Source of the DNA: Cryptomeria japonica
Taxonomy: Eukaryota; Streptophyta; Pinopsida; Cupressales; Cupressaceae
NCBI RefSeq assembly: GCF_030272615.1
Contig: NC_081413.1
Location: 551,176,136-551,240,135 of the forward strand
Length of the DNA stretch: 64,000 bases
Reading direction: 5' to 3'
Position 1 is the stretch's first letter. Every line of letters starts with the position of its first letter. The translations under genes were made by a program, and so were the position numbers. This document shows, in pieces, positions 46,101 to 51,433 of the stretch. The notes below the pieces were generated by a model. That model was given only the letters and a program-made list of their open reading frames with translations. It ran no database searches and was not told the origin of the DNA.

Positions 46101-46392
46101 TTCACAAGTTGGAAGCGGCAGTAATAATGCTTTGCCTTCATCAGATTCGTTTGACTCAGAAACAGGGCCTGTAATAATAAATCTGCAAACTACAAAGGAC
46201 TCAAAACAAGTTGCAGAATTACAAAAGGCTTCCTCAAGATGGAATGTTAAGATTATCAGAGTGCAGGGAATTGAATTACCAGATCTTGATTTGCCATTTA
46301 ATTGGGTTGCTCAAAATTTAGTCGCACCTGAGCATTTTCTTCATATCTGCATATACACATTGAAAGTTGGAAATGAAGAGAAAAGCCACTAA
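22089..46392 (+). CDS. ATG5: ATG5, autophagy protein 5, C-terminal 266 residues (join of four exons)
   Basis: ATG5 is linked to the ubiquitin-like ATG12 and, with ATG16, forms the complex that attaches ATG8 to phosphatidylethanolamine on forming autophagosomes. Four exons (88, 132, 132 and 449 bp; 801 bp with the stop) join in one frame through GT-AG introns of 2197, 21006 and 300 bp. The product begins ASYIINGSIKNVMNM and contains TGRIPVHLYL, WDEINYINRPVEI, SALASLLPELFP and VQGIELPDLDLPFNWV, ending at NLVAPEHFLHICIY and a short tail; these are hallmark plant ATG5 segments including the second ubiquitin-like fold. The lysine that accepts ATG12 lies in the missing 5' part. No disabling change is seen, so the gene is probably active. 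Confidence 0.92.
22177..24373 (+). other. ATG5: ATG5 intron (2197 bp), no gene
   Basis: AT-rich, GT to AG. It holds a hairpin at 22648-22692 and a C-rich/A-rich patch at about 24145-24175. Words such as CTTGAAATTACTTCAGTCCAA and CTTGAAATTGCTTCTGTCCAA (about 22835 and 23035) show a local duplication. No recognisable coding sequence. Confidence 0.6.
22648..22692. other. 19 bp hairpin in ATG5 intron, one mismatch, 7-base loop
   Basis: TCCATCATTAGGATGGTTT (22648-22666) faces AAACCATCCCAATGATGGA (22674-22692). The only non-matching pair is in the middle. It could be a small foldback element or a structured intron RNA. Confidence 0.65.
24374..24505 (+). CDS. ATG5: ATG5 exon b
   Basis: After TTTTTATCAG it continues G-DLEGYCRASARLRPGGIAED. 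The variable linker follows (SHRQNHNENDTF) and the exon ends at ACT G before GTATTC. Phase 1 is kept at both edges. This part corresponds to the weakly conserved region before the second ubiquitin-like domain. Confidence 0.88.
24506..25874. other. ATG5 large intron, first part, no gene
   Basis: Nothing coding is supported. At about 25570-25670 CCGGTTTGGGTTTGGG-like words form a short GGTTTGG-rich patch related in style to 26640-26830. Confidence 0.45.
25875..26564 (-). pseudogene. DUF26/Gnk2-like (cysteine-rich secreted or receptor type) gene, one stop
   Basis: The - strand frame is 230 codons, with a single in-frame TGA at 26027-26025. Domain 1 holds CTGTISADRCSKC, the C-X8-C-X2-C pattern of the Gnk2/antifungal domain, with flanking Cys residues. 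Domain 2, after the stop, holds DCRTCLAKA and NLSNCCS. Such domains occur in ginkbilobin-like antifungal proteins, CRRSPs, plasmodesmal proteins and CRK receptor kinases. The frame begins at MYKIFHQSC without a clear signal peptide, and no kinase follows within the frame. It lies antisense within the ATG5 intron. Probably a dead gene copy. Confidence 0.8.
26640..26835. repeat. Self-complementary GGTTCG/CGAACC-rich repeat
   Basis: The first half repeats GGGTTCG/TGGTTCT words and the second half CGAACCAG words, so the two halves can pair (GCCTGGGTTCG near 26650 with CGAACCAGGC near 26765). It looks like an old foldback or MITE end. A related patch lies at about 25570-25670, on the other side of the DUF26 gene. 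Confidence 0.5.
26836..27865. other. ATG5 large intron, no gene
   Basis: A short duplication ATTAGTGTTTCTGTTCATC...TTGTTGATTTTGATTT / TTGTAGATTTTGATTT lies at about 27529-27606. Nothing else is recognised. Confidence 0.45.
27870..29275 (-). mobile_element. Copia-type LTR (about 1.4 kb), old
   Basis: On the - strand it starts TGTTGGATAGCTTTGTCATT (from about 29275), followed by GATGTCAAAGG. GTTGGTGCTC/GTTGGTGCC words come at 28140-28040, then the leader GGGTTTTCCATG at about 27995, and GATTCACACC...CCACCTCTCAGT at about 27905-27870. These are the same landmarks as in the LTR fragments near 9.9-14.06 kb and 54.7-56.7 kb. No internal region is attached on the left. Confidence 0.6.
29078..29224 (-). 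repeat. 21 bp tandem repeat, seven units
   Basis: Units start at 29078 and every 21 bp, each beginning AGCTCAA or AGCTTAA and continuing with CAAGYAGGYA-like sequence. On the - strand a 7-residue Leu-rich repeat (LLEL...) appears in an 82-codon frame, but the frame is more likely a by-product of the repeat than a gene. It sits at the start of the Copia-type LTR. Confidence 0.85.
29433..29585. repeat. 51 bp tandem repeat, three units
   Basis: Units start at 29433, 29484 and 29535 (YTGCCAYTNCYRCCAAG...GGGAYG...GGGAYRTCYC...GTC). The words GGGACATCCCC and GGGATGTCTCGGGG make each unit partly self-complementary. Both strands are open through it (frames of about 106-115 codons) because of the repeat. 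Confidence 0.8.
29733..29940. repeat. About 25 bp degenerate tandem repeat, eight units (CTGCCCCTAGACCCC type)
   Basis: Consecutive units of 23-26 bp read like CTCTGCCCCTAGACCCCCACAAGG with variation. Three units of the same kind lie inside LTR element D (42648-42722). The shared repeat suggests that this stretch, or an element that once occupied it, belongs to a related family. Confidence 0.75.
29990..31959. other. ATG5 large intron, no gene
   Basis: A phrase at about 29963-30035 (CCACCATTGTTATTGTTAA, GCATTGGCATGTTTTTA) recurs at about 30090-30150, an old duplication of about 130 bp. The remainder is AT-rich with nothing recognisable. Confidence 0.5.
31965..32223 (-). repeat. Element C 3' LTR
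   Basis: On the - strand it starts TGTTGGCGGCATTATTG and ends GAGAGGGCAAACA. It contains a TATA-like CTTTTATACTTC (about 32096-32107 on +: GAAGTATAAAAG) followed by a GC-rich leader. 259 bp. Confidence 0.9.
32224..32245 (-). promoter_or_regulatory. Element C polypurine tract
   Basis: On the - strand CTTTTCTTTTTGGGGGGGATGA directly precedes the LTR start TGTTGG. The G7-ATGA core matches element D (43541-43556) and is close to element G (62074-62060). It primes second-strand DNA synthesis in LTR elements. Confidence 0.75.
32306..34591 (-). CDS. Element C accessory protein, 761 codons, in the place of pol
   Basis: The frame is open without a stop over 2.3 kb. The first codon taken here (34591-34589) is GTG; the first in-frame ATG gives MPVFPIREYEG about 43 codons later. 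Residues about 35-260 look globular (EWAIRMPVFPI, SMFEYLRRDITISFKARDF, HWRCIMDVIKSRL, LPQIMLMNGLMNGIVYDW). An acidic Ser/Glu run follows at about 275-310, then a long disordered Pro/Thr/Ala region, and a helical C-terminus, about 560-745, with coiled-coil character (QQASWAAERAQLLAQLEMA, ELLEAAHMVKIALEKVLVAE). The layout recalls the plant 'putative transposon protein' type, but this is inference. No enzyme motif is seen. Confidence 0.7.
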   Translation of the reverse strand: MTPQNVTFEGLNGLECRKWWQDTPDNDLVKQNLRKAQVEWAIRMPVFPIREYEGALHFMVDTFNGHTCTSMFEYLRRDITISFKARDFTRVFGIPSSQGKKIDLKAKKMTQEEERWIKLVSRNLTTAELDSMARATKSRGIRKTFVAEGHWRCIMDVIKSRLTGSGRASDIALPQIMLMNGLMNGIVYDWAALLAESMYEFLTLQHRTFYMPHYAIGLFLEATREVVPKDELEVRPQGSLTAGEPPIMYWRHLDIGHSSAKRKRAVDRASASGEPDSGRESSSTEDSEEEDEEDDSSQATEEPVRVRFAPPLLPMGTLVPASGVGGTCIPAFGQSHTPVTLGPLQHEHQGAPSGPTTAALTEDMAESGTEESPHRVVGVEEQGPTEVEDTEPHVWLDVVGSDAVVTVSASLLEEPTTANHPPVTEMRADLEAMQSWLTQRFQMTLAQPEGAVVFSPCRETRAEVVDLDDSSGEAHGLTIGNEAGEVASAGQAPGDVAPSVAEAVPSQQDTMTVPPGISQSSTQTGEDVETYLADMADMVTRGRQVVAAAQTQALQQVVVELEQVLQFMWVGCPTAFATCFESQGWPTAETEEMLQAWRLRQPVVESRVTAVVREIEQVYRDAYYTLRRTQHESAVREAARVALEREVASQQASWAAERAQLLAQLEMACTETAETRTAKAEVETRLAAEQTRLVCATEAVDTKEELLEAAHMVKIALEKVLVAERDVATRTQQVYELRARLATQTPPSHTSASGTLSQPHP
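34643..35233 (-). CDS. Element C basic linker ORF (196 codons), in frame with the accessory ORF
   Basis: Very basic, Pro/Thr/Ala/His-rich sequence with no fold I recognise. It starts inside the end of gag (overlap 35185-35233, different frame) and ends at TGA 34645-34643. Beyond that stop the same frame continues QKQKQKAPQAAASAKN straight into the 761-codon ORF. The two may once have been one protein of about 970 residues, possibly reached from gag by frameshifting. It could also be non-coding GC-rich leader. Confidence 0.4.
   Translation of the reverse strand: MVTPCGGSHRRPCKIIKCRTTPPKNKTPRHTPPRKGRRHHAAHHRVKEKTPNTAEGTSPRDTKGKGRGATHRTAQSTRAAAAPPSIAQADHQAAHDQTKPAQPHAATPKDTTQATHRGEKEEAAARRQPKKERVVTKGGFVLNKSVTARSMDSAGKRSWKKQLHASSSSSQKDRGSNIRILVSGVRVAGGTMDASA
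35185..36654 (-). CDS. Element C Gag, 489 codons, intact
   Basis: N-terminal basic helical part (QVKRRRRLRQLAEG), then a Gly/Pro/Gln-rich linker (residues about 60-185). The capsid-type domain covers about residues 185-310 (KLPKFIGEGKEDPLQHCRTC, DDWVQQFPATLRGVAIDWY, LQKEFTEEFRLL, VRAYSKRLKELLGKM). A Ser/Asp/Lys stretch follows, then two CX2CX4HX4C zinc knuckles (CTDCRCDGHTKGTC, CEICQMMGHSTKEC) near residues 415-445. It would package element RNA. No protease is fused. The last codons overlap a linker ORF in another frame. Confidence 0.88.
   Translation of the reverse strand: MRQLMPNLLNKDRNRKPETNEWEAAQRALILEQQVKRRRRLRQLAEGRPAEGGPEGNQGGVTEGAEADGNFYASPDHRRTRSHEEFLEETRLRRNLVEETRDQFRNLSLTPRSEDHQREAGVGACQNEGEGNSTGIGATRDRQNTVPPGHTTNTIGGSSAGPQTQPQTQTQPPPGRRPGMASKQKLPKFIGEGKEDPLQHCRTCETIWSANGVTDHDDWVQQFPATLRGVAIDWYSDVDKQKVATWANLQKEFTEEFRLLRDNYEIVTEIYSTKQGTKETVRAYSKRLKELLGKMESQPAKGLKKRWFVEGLKSSLRKKMKIVPPTSYDDAYNKVMDLESEYKTSRKKKSNKYSSNDDEDSDGESSSSGESSKKVHALQKDMERMLREFKAMKGSTSKTEENEVWCTDCRCDGHTKGTCPKKAFCEICQMMGHSTKECPYNMKTRSTNQVLFTEQATTSAPVGDGSTDGDTIVRWSHRAVGATEGRARL
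36764..37132 (-). CDS. Element C leader ORF (122 codons), MGLPVGE type
   Basis: ATG 37132-37130 starts MGLPVGEVNPKADDTRT about 45 bases after the PBS. Element D has MGLPVGEINSEAGDLRQ at the matching place, so this start is conserved. The rest is helical and charged (LEEIAQEERRQQILQRY). It may be the N-terminal (matrix-like) part of Gag, now separated from the main gag frame by a gap of about 110 bases with stops, or a separate small protein. Confidence 0.6.
   Translation of the reverse strand: MGLPVGEVNPKADDTRTELYTGEDTATREFSILLQVAIQTYVRREAAEAEIPPSAVWTALEVSPAVNRLMNHLPQLLAQASLAQQTHLEEIAQEERRQQILQRYEENSRRDTERDGARPGGN
37177..37189 (-). promoter_or_regulatory. Element C primer-binding site
   Basis: TGGTGCCGCTGCC on the - strand, two bases after the LTR. 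It resembles the TGGCGCCGTTGCC site (tRNA-Asp type) of plant Gypsy elements. Element D has TGGTGCCGTTGCC at the same place. Confidence 0.75.
37192..37450 (-). repeat. Element C 5' LTR
   Basis: 259 bp, collinear with the other LTR; most differences are C/T or G/A changes. The last bases are ATA here against ACA in the other copy. Confidence 0.9.
37500..38214 (+). pseudogene. LINE-B ORF1 (DUF4283-like region and zinc knuckle)
   Basis: Across frames: KAFEGGPYFYNQVGLFIKRW, FNPIEELP, LLRGKLVGPLQQMMDKKV, DLNKPLLDSMEIQVGSF and YKALPFRCQCCHEYGHLQRN. The last is a zinc knuckle whose final Cys is lost by a frameshift. The end, 37963-38214, is open and encodes a basic tail (KLHNKGRRQKRTLKDR). ORF1 proteins of plant LINEs bind the element RNA. 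Confidence 0.75.
38535..41679 (+). pseudogene. LINE-B ORF2 (endonuclease, RT, start of RNase H)
   Basis: ATG 38535 gives MTVLSWNARELN and FIQELK, the endonuclease start. RT remains include KARKALGFDGI (about 39917), DLFNASRGL...GDPLSPYLFIVMAEDLGRLL (about 40415-40510), VVDDIALMGFARI in place of F-DD (about 40575) and GQKINLEKSCIFFLN (about 40671). RNase H remains at 41630-41675 (LLEALALLYALERG). Many stops and frameshifts; no activity possible. Confidence 0.8.
41680..41994 (+). repeat. Element D 5' LTR
   Basis: It starts TGTTGTCAGGAATAATC and ends TATGTGGCAAACA. TATA-like ATTATATATTGC lies at about 41812. The end GGCAAACA and the PBS are shared with element C. Confidence 0.88.
42054..42329 (+). 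CDS. Element D leader ORF (91 codons), MGLPVGE type
   Basis: ATG 42054 gives MGLPVGEINSEAGDLRQ, matching the element C leader start. After about 15 codons the frame runs through the hairpin and CCGTACG repeats and loses similarity. Probably a broken leader or gag start. Confidence 0.4.
   Translation: MGLPVGEINSEAGDLRQQWCTVRGPTVWWDTVRCTIVDGGHRPLRAELSGYSSAVRPSQLPYDTKLRVTPDAVRLSHHMGSLHRTTDHSIV
42084..42183. other. Element D hairpin, 47 bp arms, 6-base loop
   Basis: Left arm 42084-42130 and right arm 42137-42183 pair at 42 of 47 positions (GAGGCCGGTGACCTCCGTC at the base, GTACGG near the tip). It lies just after the conserved leader start. From 42216 to 42320 the motif CCGTACGAC or CCGTATGAC recurs about five times, and CGTACG itself is palindromic. 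Confidence 0.8.
42648..42722 (+). repeat. C-rich about 25 bp repeat, three units, in element D
   Basis: GGGCGCTGCCCCCGGACCCC, GGGCGTGGCCCCTCGACCTC and GGGCACTGCCCCCAGACCCC follow one another. The same kind of unit forms the eight-copy array at 29733-29940. Confidence 0.75.
42960..43490 (+). pseudogene. Element D remnant of the accessory ORF (C-terminal coiled coil)
   Basis: The region shows RLLAFVPEGCGHF, then across frames KELLAEAIMVKSALEHQMVAE and, after a TAG, VYEFWARLAS. Element C has EELLEAAHMVKIALEKVLVAE and VYELRARLATQ at the end of its 761-codon ORF. Stops (TAG for CAG) and a one-base gain in an A run near 43330 break the frame. The homology shows that the accessory protein belongs to the family, not just to element C. 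Confidence 0.75.
43557..43853 (+). repeat. Element D 3' LTR
   Basis: It starts TGTTGTCGGGAATAATC directly after the polypurine tract and ends TATGTGGCAAACA. It lacks the 18 bp duplication seen in the 5' copy. Confidence 0.88.
43859..44169 (+). pseudogene. LINE-B RNase H end and 3' tail, beyond element D
   Basis: The frame continues LGWHKVICESDSKILVNLLTK, matching the RNase H part left of element D once D and one GTTCT copy are ignored. A short untranslated part with TTGAATAAATTT and an A run closes the LINE. Confidence 0.7.
44170..45511. other. ATG5 large intron, last part, no gene
   Basis: A short frame at about 44891 (MADIETLGSAKSDPGKSLKL) ends after some 35 codons and has no recognised relative. 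Otherwise AT-rich. Confidence 0.45.
45512..45643 (+). CDS. ATG5: ATG5 exon c
   Basis: Preceded by TTTGGTCAG. It encodes GRIPVHLYLRDLRKEVEDF and, further on, SWDEINYINRPVEIPKDD, then GTACCT. A second AG four bases later would break the frame, which fixes the acceptor at 45511. The upstream intron is the 21 kb one. Confidence 0.92.
45944..46392 (+). CDS. ATG5: ATG5 last exon
   Basis: After AGCACAG it encodes GSKFTLGSALASLLPELFP, a Ser/Asp-rich variable insert (about residues 25-100 of the exon), then the conserved end IIRVQGIELPDLDLPFNWV and NLVAPEHFLHICIY. The stop is TAA 46390-46392. The insert carrying TKSGGIVTSQVGSGSN is not one I recognise. Confidence 0.92.
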
Positions 46393-46800
46393 CAAATTTC
46401 TTTCCTAAACCCCCCATAATTACTTACCAGAACCAATCGTGGAGTTACGGCCTGATTTCTATCTACATTTATTGACCTTTATAAGATGAATGCAAACAGA
46501 AGACACCATTTTCTTCAGATAATTCTGTCAGTTTCAGTAATGTCAATGTTAACAGCTACAGTGAACTAAGGCTTTCTTGGTCCTGTGATCACATAGCTTT
46601 CAAAATCTAGATTTTTATTTGAAAATGTAATCAGTTTTAGCTGTGTTGACTTTGCTGCTCAAGCCATTTGGGCTGTCTTATAATTTGCCCGAGGCAACTT
46701 TCGAAATCCTGTGTTATGTATTACTTTAGGAGACAGTCCCAAAAGATTCATGTAATCTCCTCTTATCAATAAAGAGTTGTTATCAGCTATTTCAGTTTTA
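46393..46800 (+). other. ATG5: ATG5 3' untranslated region, AATAAA at 46768
   Basis: The sequence after the stop holds no ORF of note. AATAAA at 46768-46773 is a plausible poly(A) signal; the cleavage site is expected about 20 bases further on. Confidence 0.55.
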
Positions 46801-49130
46801 ATATCCTGAACTTTAAGATTGTGTTTATCATTTTATATCTGCATAGAAGAGCAACCTAAACAAGTTGCAATGAGGTAAAAACAATAAAAAGAAATGGAAA
46901 GGAAATAATACTCTTAGTTATTTGTTTAATGGGCATTTAAACCAAATTTAGAAATTGCATAATTGTGTAGGTCATTTCAGTTAAAATATCTCATCCTTTT
47001 TAGGATTATATTGATCATTTTAATACCCACCTAGCACAGCGAAAAATGAGGGGTTGACAATGAGTCTCTCACCTGGTTAAACATAATATAATCTAATAGC
47101 ATCATGAATCCAATCACAGAGATTCATGGCATGCAACAAAATCCACTGTGAAAGTTAAATTTGGAATAAGTGGACAAAACCTTCAAAACCTCTACATACA
47201 TCAAGCTTTCCCATATACGAGTCCAAGGAAACAATTGTGTTGTTATCCAATCCAGAACTCTACAGACATATTCCACCATTCTGCTGCCATTTCATCATGC
47301 ACCTAATTTTAGTGCCAGACTATGTTCACAAACACGAAAATGCCTGTGTATGTAATAGCTCAAACTCCATAGCTTTGGAGATGAATTTTCGATGCAGTGT
47401 TGCATTTGCAATATACTTGAAGCTTCTACACTGCTCTAATCTTTTGCTTCAGAGGGCATAATTTATAACCCAACTCCAGTTTCCAAGTCCTTGCTATGGT
47501 GACAGGATTGATTCTCCTTTTTGTTCTCCAGGTCTAGTGTTCGGAATATACTTGCTACCTTCATCTCCCTAAGATAATTTCTCCAACTTGGTAAAGGTCT
47601 TCTATAATTTCAGCAGATAACAGTCTCGTATATTTGATCAGTGATTAACTGCATTTAGATCTTACTAGTCTATAAAAAGAATTTGATCACAGTAAAGATC
47701 TCGCAAGTACAAATGAAATTATCAATACAAAACTACCAAGTTTGACCCAATACATTTTACTTTCAATATACTTGATGAAATTTTAAGTATTTTTTAAAGA
47801 GATTGTTAGCTGCTGCCATCATAGAAGATCTTTACAAATGAAGTGATAAGATCCAATTCTTGTACTTGAGAGATCTTTTAGGACCTTTTGACACTAGTTT
47901 AGTTAAATTTAATTAAGGCATTTACATTAGTGTCTCGAGTCATCAGATAAGAAACTTCATAATCTTATGTTGTCTTGGGTCTCAACCTCGCCTATATATG
48001 CAAGGTTTCCCTTAGTGGACATGTAGTATCACAAGCTCATAATCAAAGTTGCATTGCATCACTTTATAGCAATCAAGCATTATCATTACTTCTCTCTTGT
48101 TGTGTGAAAGATATTGGTGTTGTAGAGAATCTTAGGCTCCTTTGAACCCTTATGGTACAAACTTCAGTGTTGAGTGTAGAAGGCCCCAAAATCTATAAAT
48201 GGATATAAAATTTTGTAGGGTTTGTATTTTATGATTTGTCCATTTTTAGGGTATCTCCATAATTTTGGTTTTACAAATCTGTACAATTTGCTTTTTATAG
48301 ATTGTACATTATCACATGCTTTGGATTTGCATTTAGCATGCATTTGCATGATGATATATTCCCTCATGTGCAAGCATTGTGGCACTTTACAACATCATTG
48401 GTATGTTTTTGCTAGTTCATGGGTACCCGTTAGTAGCATCAACATAGTATGGTGATTTTGTAACTCTTGTGGGTACAATACAAGAAGGGTCTTGCTTTGA
48501 TGGTAGGTTTGGACAACATTTGCGTGAACTGATCGATAGTGTAGGTGTATGTTTACCAAAGACAAAAGCCCTTGGTCATATTAGCCTATGGTTCATGCCC
48601 AACTTGGGGGGTAGCTAACTTGCATGATCTCACCATTTTGCTAGTTAGTTCTCCCTCCATGCTACCAGATGCCACTTCTTGTCCACACCTTTACTTGGAA
48701 ACTTTACTCATCAGCCTCATCACAACCACTCTACTTGGGCGGTTCTTTCAGTCGCATTGTCCCCTTTGTTGCTACTACCTTGTTCACATCAAAGTGCAGC
48801 TGCACTACTCACACCTAAGTGCCAATGCAATAGTGATAAGTTCAAGTTTATTTAGCATAAAAGGGGCAATTTTTTTGGGGAAACATAACTTTCATTGAGT
48901 CCAATTTTTGATTTCTTATAGGCATTGGAAAGCTCTTTCCAAACACTTCATAGTCATCCACTTGGTTTTTCTAGATTTTAGACCTTAGTGTCTAATATTT
49001 CAATTTGGAGACTCTTTTTGTGCTAACTTGTACCTTGAAAAATTATAATTATGGGACCATTATTTTGTTGTTGTTGGGGTTCCAATTTCACATGATTTGA
49101 TCTCTAATTGATTTATGAGGAGTTTTATTC
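46801..49130. other. Region downstream of ATG5; LTR-like sequence near 47.9-48.1 kb
   Basis: CCTATATATGCAAGGTTTCCC (about 47990) with its surroundings looks like an LTR promoter and leader, and would fit the gag remnant at 49136. LTR borders were not found. No other gene is recognised. Confidence 0.4.
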
Positions 49131-49135
49131 AATAA

Positions 49136-49530
49136 TGGGTTTTTTAATTCATCATTCTATTATCACTTTGAACAAAGGGAATTATAAGTCTTGGCAAGAT
49201 GATGCCTTGAAACATTTCAGGTGGCTTCATCTCTTGCCCCATCTCTATGGAATTATCCCTAAACTAGGTACTCAATGAAAAAAGATAATATGGGCTATCA
49301 AGAATGATTATGTCATTGGTTTGATTGGTTTCAATGTTGATTTTGAGAATGAGTATTCCATCTCATATGTTGAATGCTCACACACTCTTTGGATTAGAAT
49401 TTGGGAGATGTATGGAGATGTGAATCAGTCTCCATTCCAAAAAGATCACATTATAGATTGTCTTATACCCCTTGAAGATCAAGATAACCTATCAAATGAT
49501 GATGATACAACAAAGGAGCTTGCTTATTAG
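49136..49530 (+). pseudogene. Copia-type gag (UBN2-like) remnant
   Basis: The frame reads LNKGNYKSWQDDALKHFRWL, LLPHLYGIIPKLGTQ, a TGA at about 49276, then IIWAIKNDYVIGLIGF, CSHTLWIRIWEMYGDVNQS and a stop at 49530. This is the pattern of the N-terminal capsid of plant Copia Gag. No zinc knuckle or pol follows. Confidence 0.65.
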
Positions 49531-50937
49531 AAAAGTTTTGAATGTTGTGATACATTAAGTGTTCTCCCAATGTTGCTTCTTCTCCTATAGAGACATGCAT
49601 TGATACTTCAACTTTTATGACTCCTAATCTAGATTCAGAGGGTTCATTTTCTCTGTCTACAAGTTAGCATCCTAAGGTTAAAGACTCTCGTAGTCTAGCA
49701 TTGCAAGATTCATCTCTAAGTGCCCATACTTAGACATCTTGTGGACACATCATCATCGAATAGTTAGTATAGTTTGATGATATTCATTGAGATCACATTT
49801 CCATCATCTTTTCTTCAAATTTCACTGTCGTTAATTTGACAACATCTAATGATTCAATGTAATAGGATCATTGTCTTCCATTTTTATCTTCTTGGAAACA
49901 ATACTTGATAGATGTATCAAGTTTGTTTTTTGAGTCCCATCTTGTAGTTTTGCTGGACACTTTAGGACATTCAACTCTTCAATGTCAACTCCATCATAGC
50001 TGCTTTCTCCCCACCATTGTCTTTGGATCTTGTTTTTCATTAATTTCCACATGGTCCTAGTTTGCTAGCTTTTTCATTGATTAGGCTTGGAGTTCTTGAT
50101 TTGATTGTGGCATCCTTATAAACATGTTTGAAGGAAAATAAGTATTTTCCATCTTTACAACATAGAAAGTAGAAACACATATAAACATGAAATAAATAAT
50201 ATGCCATAACATGTGTATACAGGGAAAACCCTTTCAAGATAATGACCCCACATTCCAAATAAGCCTAATATGTTATTCAATAAATTAAATGGATTACAAT
50301 ACACTTGCAGATAAAGTCTTCACATGGAGTATCAATAACATGCAAACCTAGAGTAAATTTGGTAGCATAACAATACTTGCAAATTAACCATACAAACTAT
50401 ATCTCCAAACACCAAATAAATAGATGAAGTATGAATTGAAAACTATGAATTGTTTAAATAAAACTATCAACAAAACTACAAGAAGTATGACACCCAAAGT
50501 TGGGTCCAAATTACAATGCCATCTTCTCGATCTTAATCCTCTTGGCCATTTTTAGCATATGCTTGCCATATCTTACAATGGCATAAACTATCATAAATGG
50601 TTCAAGATATCCAGTAGTAAAACCACAAGAAGTATGACATCCAAACTTGGGCCTAAAGTCCAATGCCACCTTTCCTCTTGGTTATTTGTAGGATAATCTT
50701 GACACATTATAGTTGTCATACTTGTCATATTTGACCATCCAAACTTGGGCACCTCAGTTGTCCTTACTCAACCTATTCAAAGTGCTTCATGCCAAGTGTT
50801 TGTATTTGCTATAATATTGGTCAAGATTCCAAAGTAACCTCCTTCTCTCATGCTGTAATGTGTCATAAAAATTGTTCACATGTAACTCTACTAGATGCGA
50901 ACACATGGCTAAACCATGCCACCTCAAAGTGGGACAC
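49531..50937. other. Copia element debris; 3' LTR of element E from about 50.1 kb
   Basis: GGGAAAACCCTTTC (about 50221) is the reversed Copia LTR leader. A phrase CACAAGAAGTATGACAYCCAAACTTGGG occurs twice (about 50476 and 50623), an internal duplication of about 147 bp. No gene. Confidence 0.5.
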
Positions 50938-50994
50938 CTACCTGTTTGTGTTGGAAATAAGCCACACCTGGACCGACGATGGAATGGTCCAAGA

Positions 50995-51067
50995 GAGGCC
51001 AATAGCTCACTGGTAGAGCACTCCAACAGAGTATGGAAGGTCCTAGCTTCGAGTCCTAGCTGGTCCA
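50995..51067 (+). ncRNA. tRNA-like sequence in TRIM LTR1
   Basis: 73 bases with A box TAGCTCACTGGTAGAGCA and B box GCTTCGAGTCC (first T-arm G changed to C), so it is slightly weaker than the LTR2 copy. Confidence 0.65.
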
Positions 51068-51193
51068 TGTCTCAACATGGTATCAGAGCCAGGTCCAGGC
51101 GAGGAGTCCCAAGCACACGAGAGGTGTGGCTTAAGTGGGGGTGTTGGTGTTGGAAATAAGCCACACCTGGACCGACGATGGATTGGTCCAAGA

Positions 51194-51266
51194 GGGGCCA
51201 GTAGCTCAGTGGTAGAGCACTCCAACAGAGTATGGAAGGTCCTAGGTTCGAGTCCTAGCTGGTCCA
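51194..51266 (+). ncRNA. tRNA-like sequence in TRIM LTR2
   Basis: 73 bases. The D arm is GCTC-AGTGGTA-GAGC, the T arm CTAGG-TTCGAGT-CCTAG, and an anticodon-like stem CTCCA/TGGAA has an 8-base loop. The end is GGTCCA. The acceptor stem pairs poorly (about four of seven), so it is probably not a working tRNA, but the A box TAGCTCAGTGGTAGAGCA and B box GGTTCGAGTCC are good pol III promoter matches. Confidence 0.75.
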
Positions 51267-51433
51267 TGTCTCAACACTACCTTCTCATGTGATGGCCAAA
51301 TTCGCAAGGCCTCCAAACTGGATGCCAACTCTCCACAAGGAGACAAAACCACTAGAAGATGAAAAAGTGAATGTATACAAAATATATTGAAATGAACATG
51401 AATAATGCAAGGTTGAGACACCTTTTCTCAACA

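Larger units (their letters stand above)
50943..51276 (+). mobile_element. Complete TRIM/SMART element, 334 bp, tRNA-like LTRs, TSD CTACC
   Basis: LTR1 50943-51077 and LTR2 51142-51276 are both 135 bp, beginning TGTTTGTGTTGGAAATAAGC and TGTTGGTGTTGGAAATAAGC and ending TGTCTCAACA. PBS TGGTATCAGAGCC (51078-51090) follows LTR1 at once. The internal part is only 64 bp and ends in a purine run AAGTGGGGG (about 51133-51141). CTACC flanks at 50938-50942 and 51277-51281. No coding capacity; it must be copied by other elements. The LTRs contain a tRNA-like sequence. It lies in the LTR of Copia element E. Confidence 0.92.
50100..51433 (-). mobile_element. 3' LTR of Copia element E (left border uncertain), with TRIM inside
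   Basis: On the - strand the LTR starts TGTTGAGAAAAGGTG at 51433, just after a purine stretch AAGTGAGAGAA. It runs left past a TRIM insertion (50943-51276 plus duplication) to the leader at about 50230. The left end is not fixed. Confidence 0.55.

Noticed and set aside
50787-51267. - strand ORFs of 93 and 74 codons starting MDQLGLE
   Set aside because: They are the same TRIM LTR sequence read twice on the reverse strand; no gene.
50949-51279. Two real tRNA genes or a tandem SINE duplication
   Set aside because: The acceptor stems pair poorly, and TG...CA ends, PBS, purine tract and an outer 5 bp duplication show that the two copies are LTRs of one TRIM.
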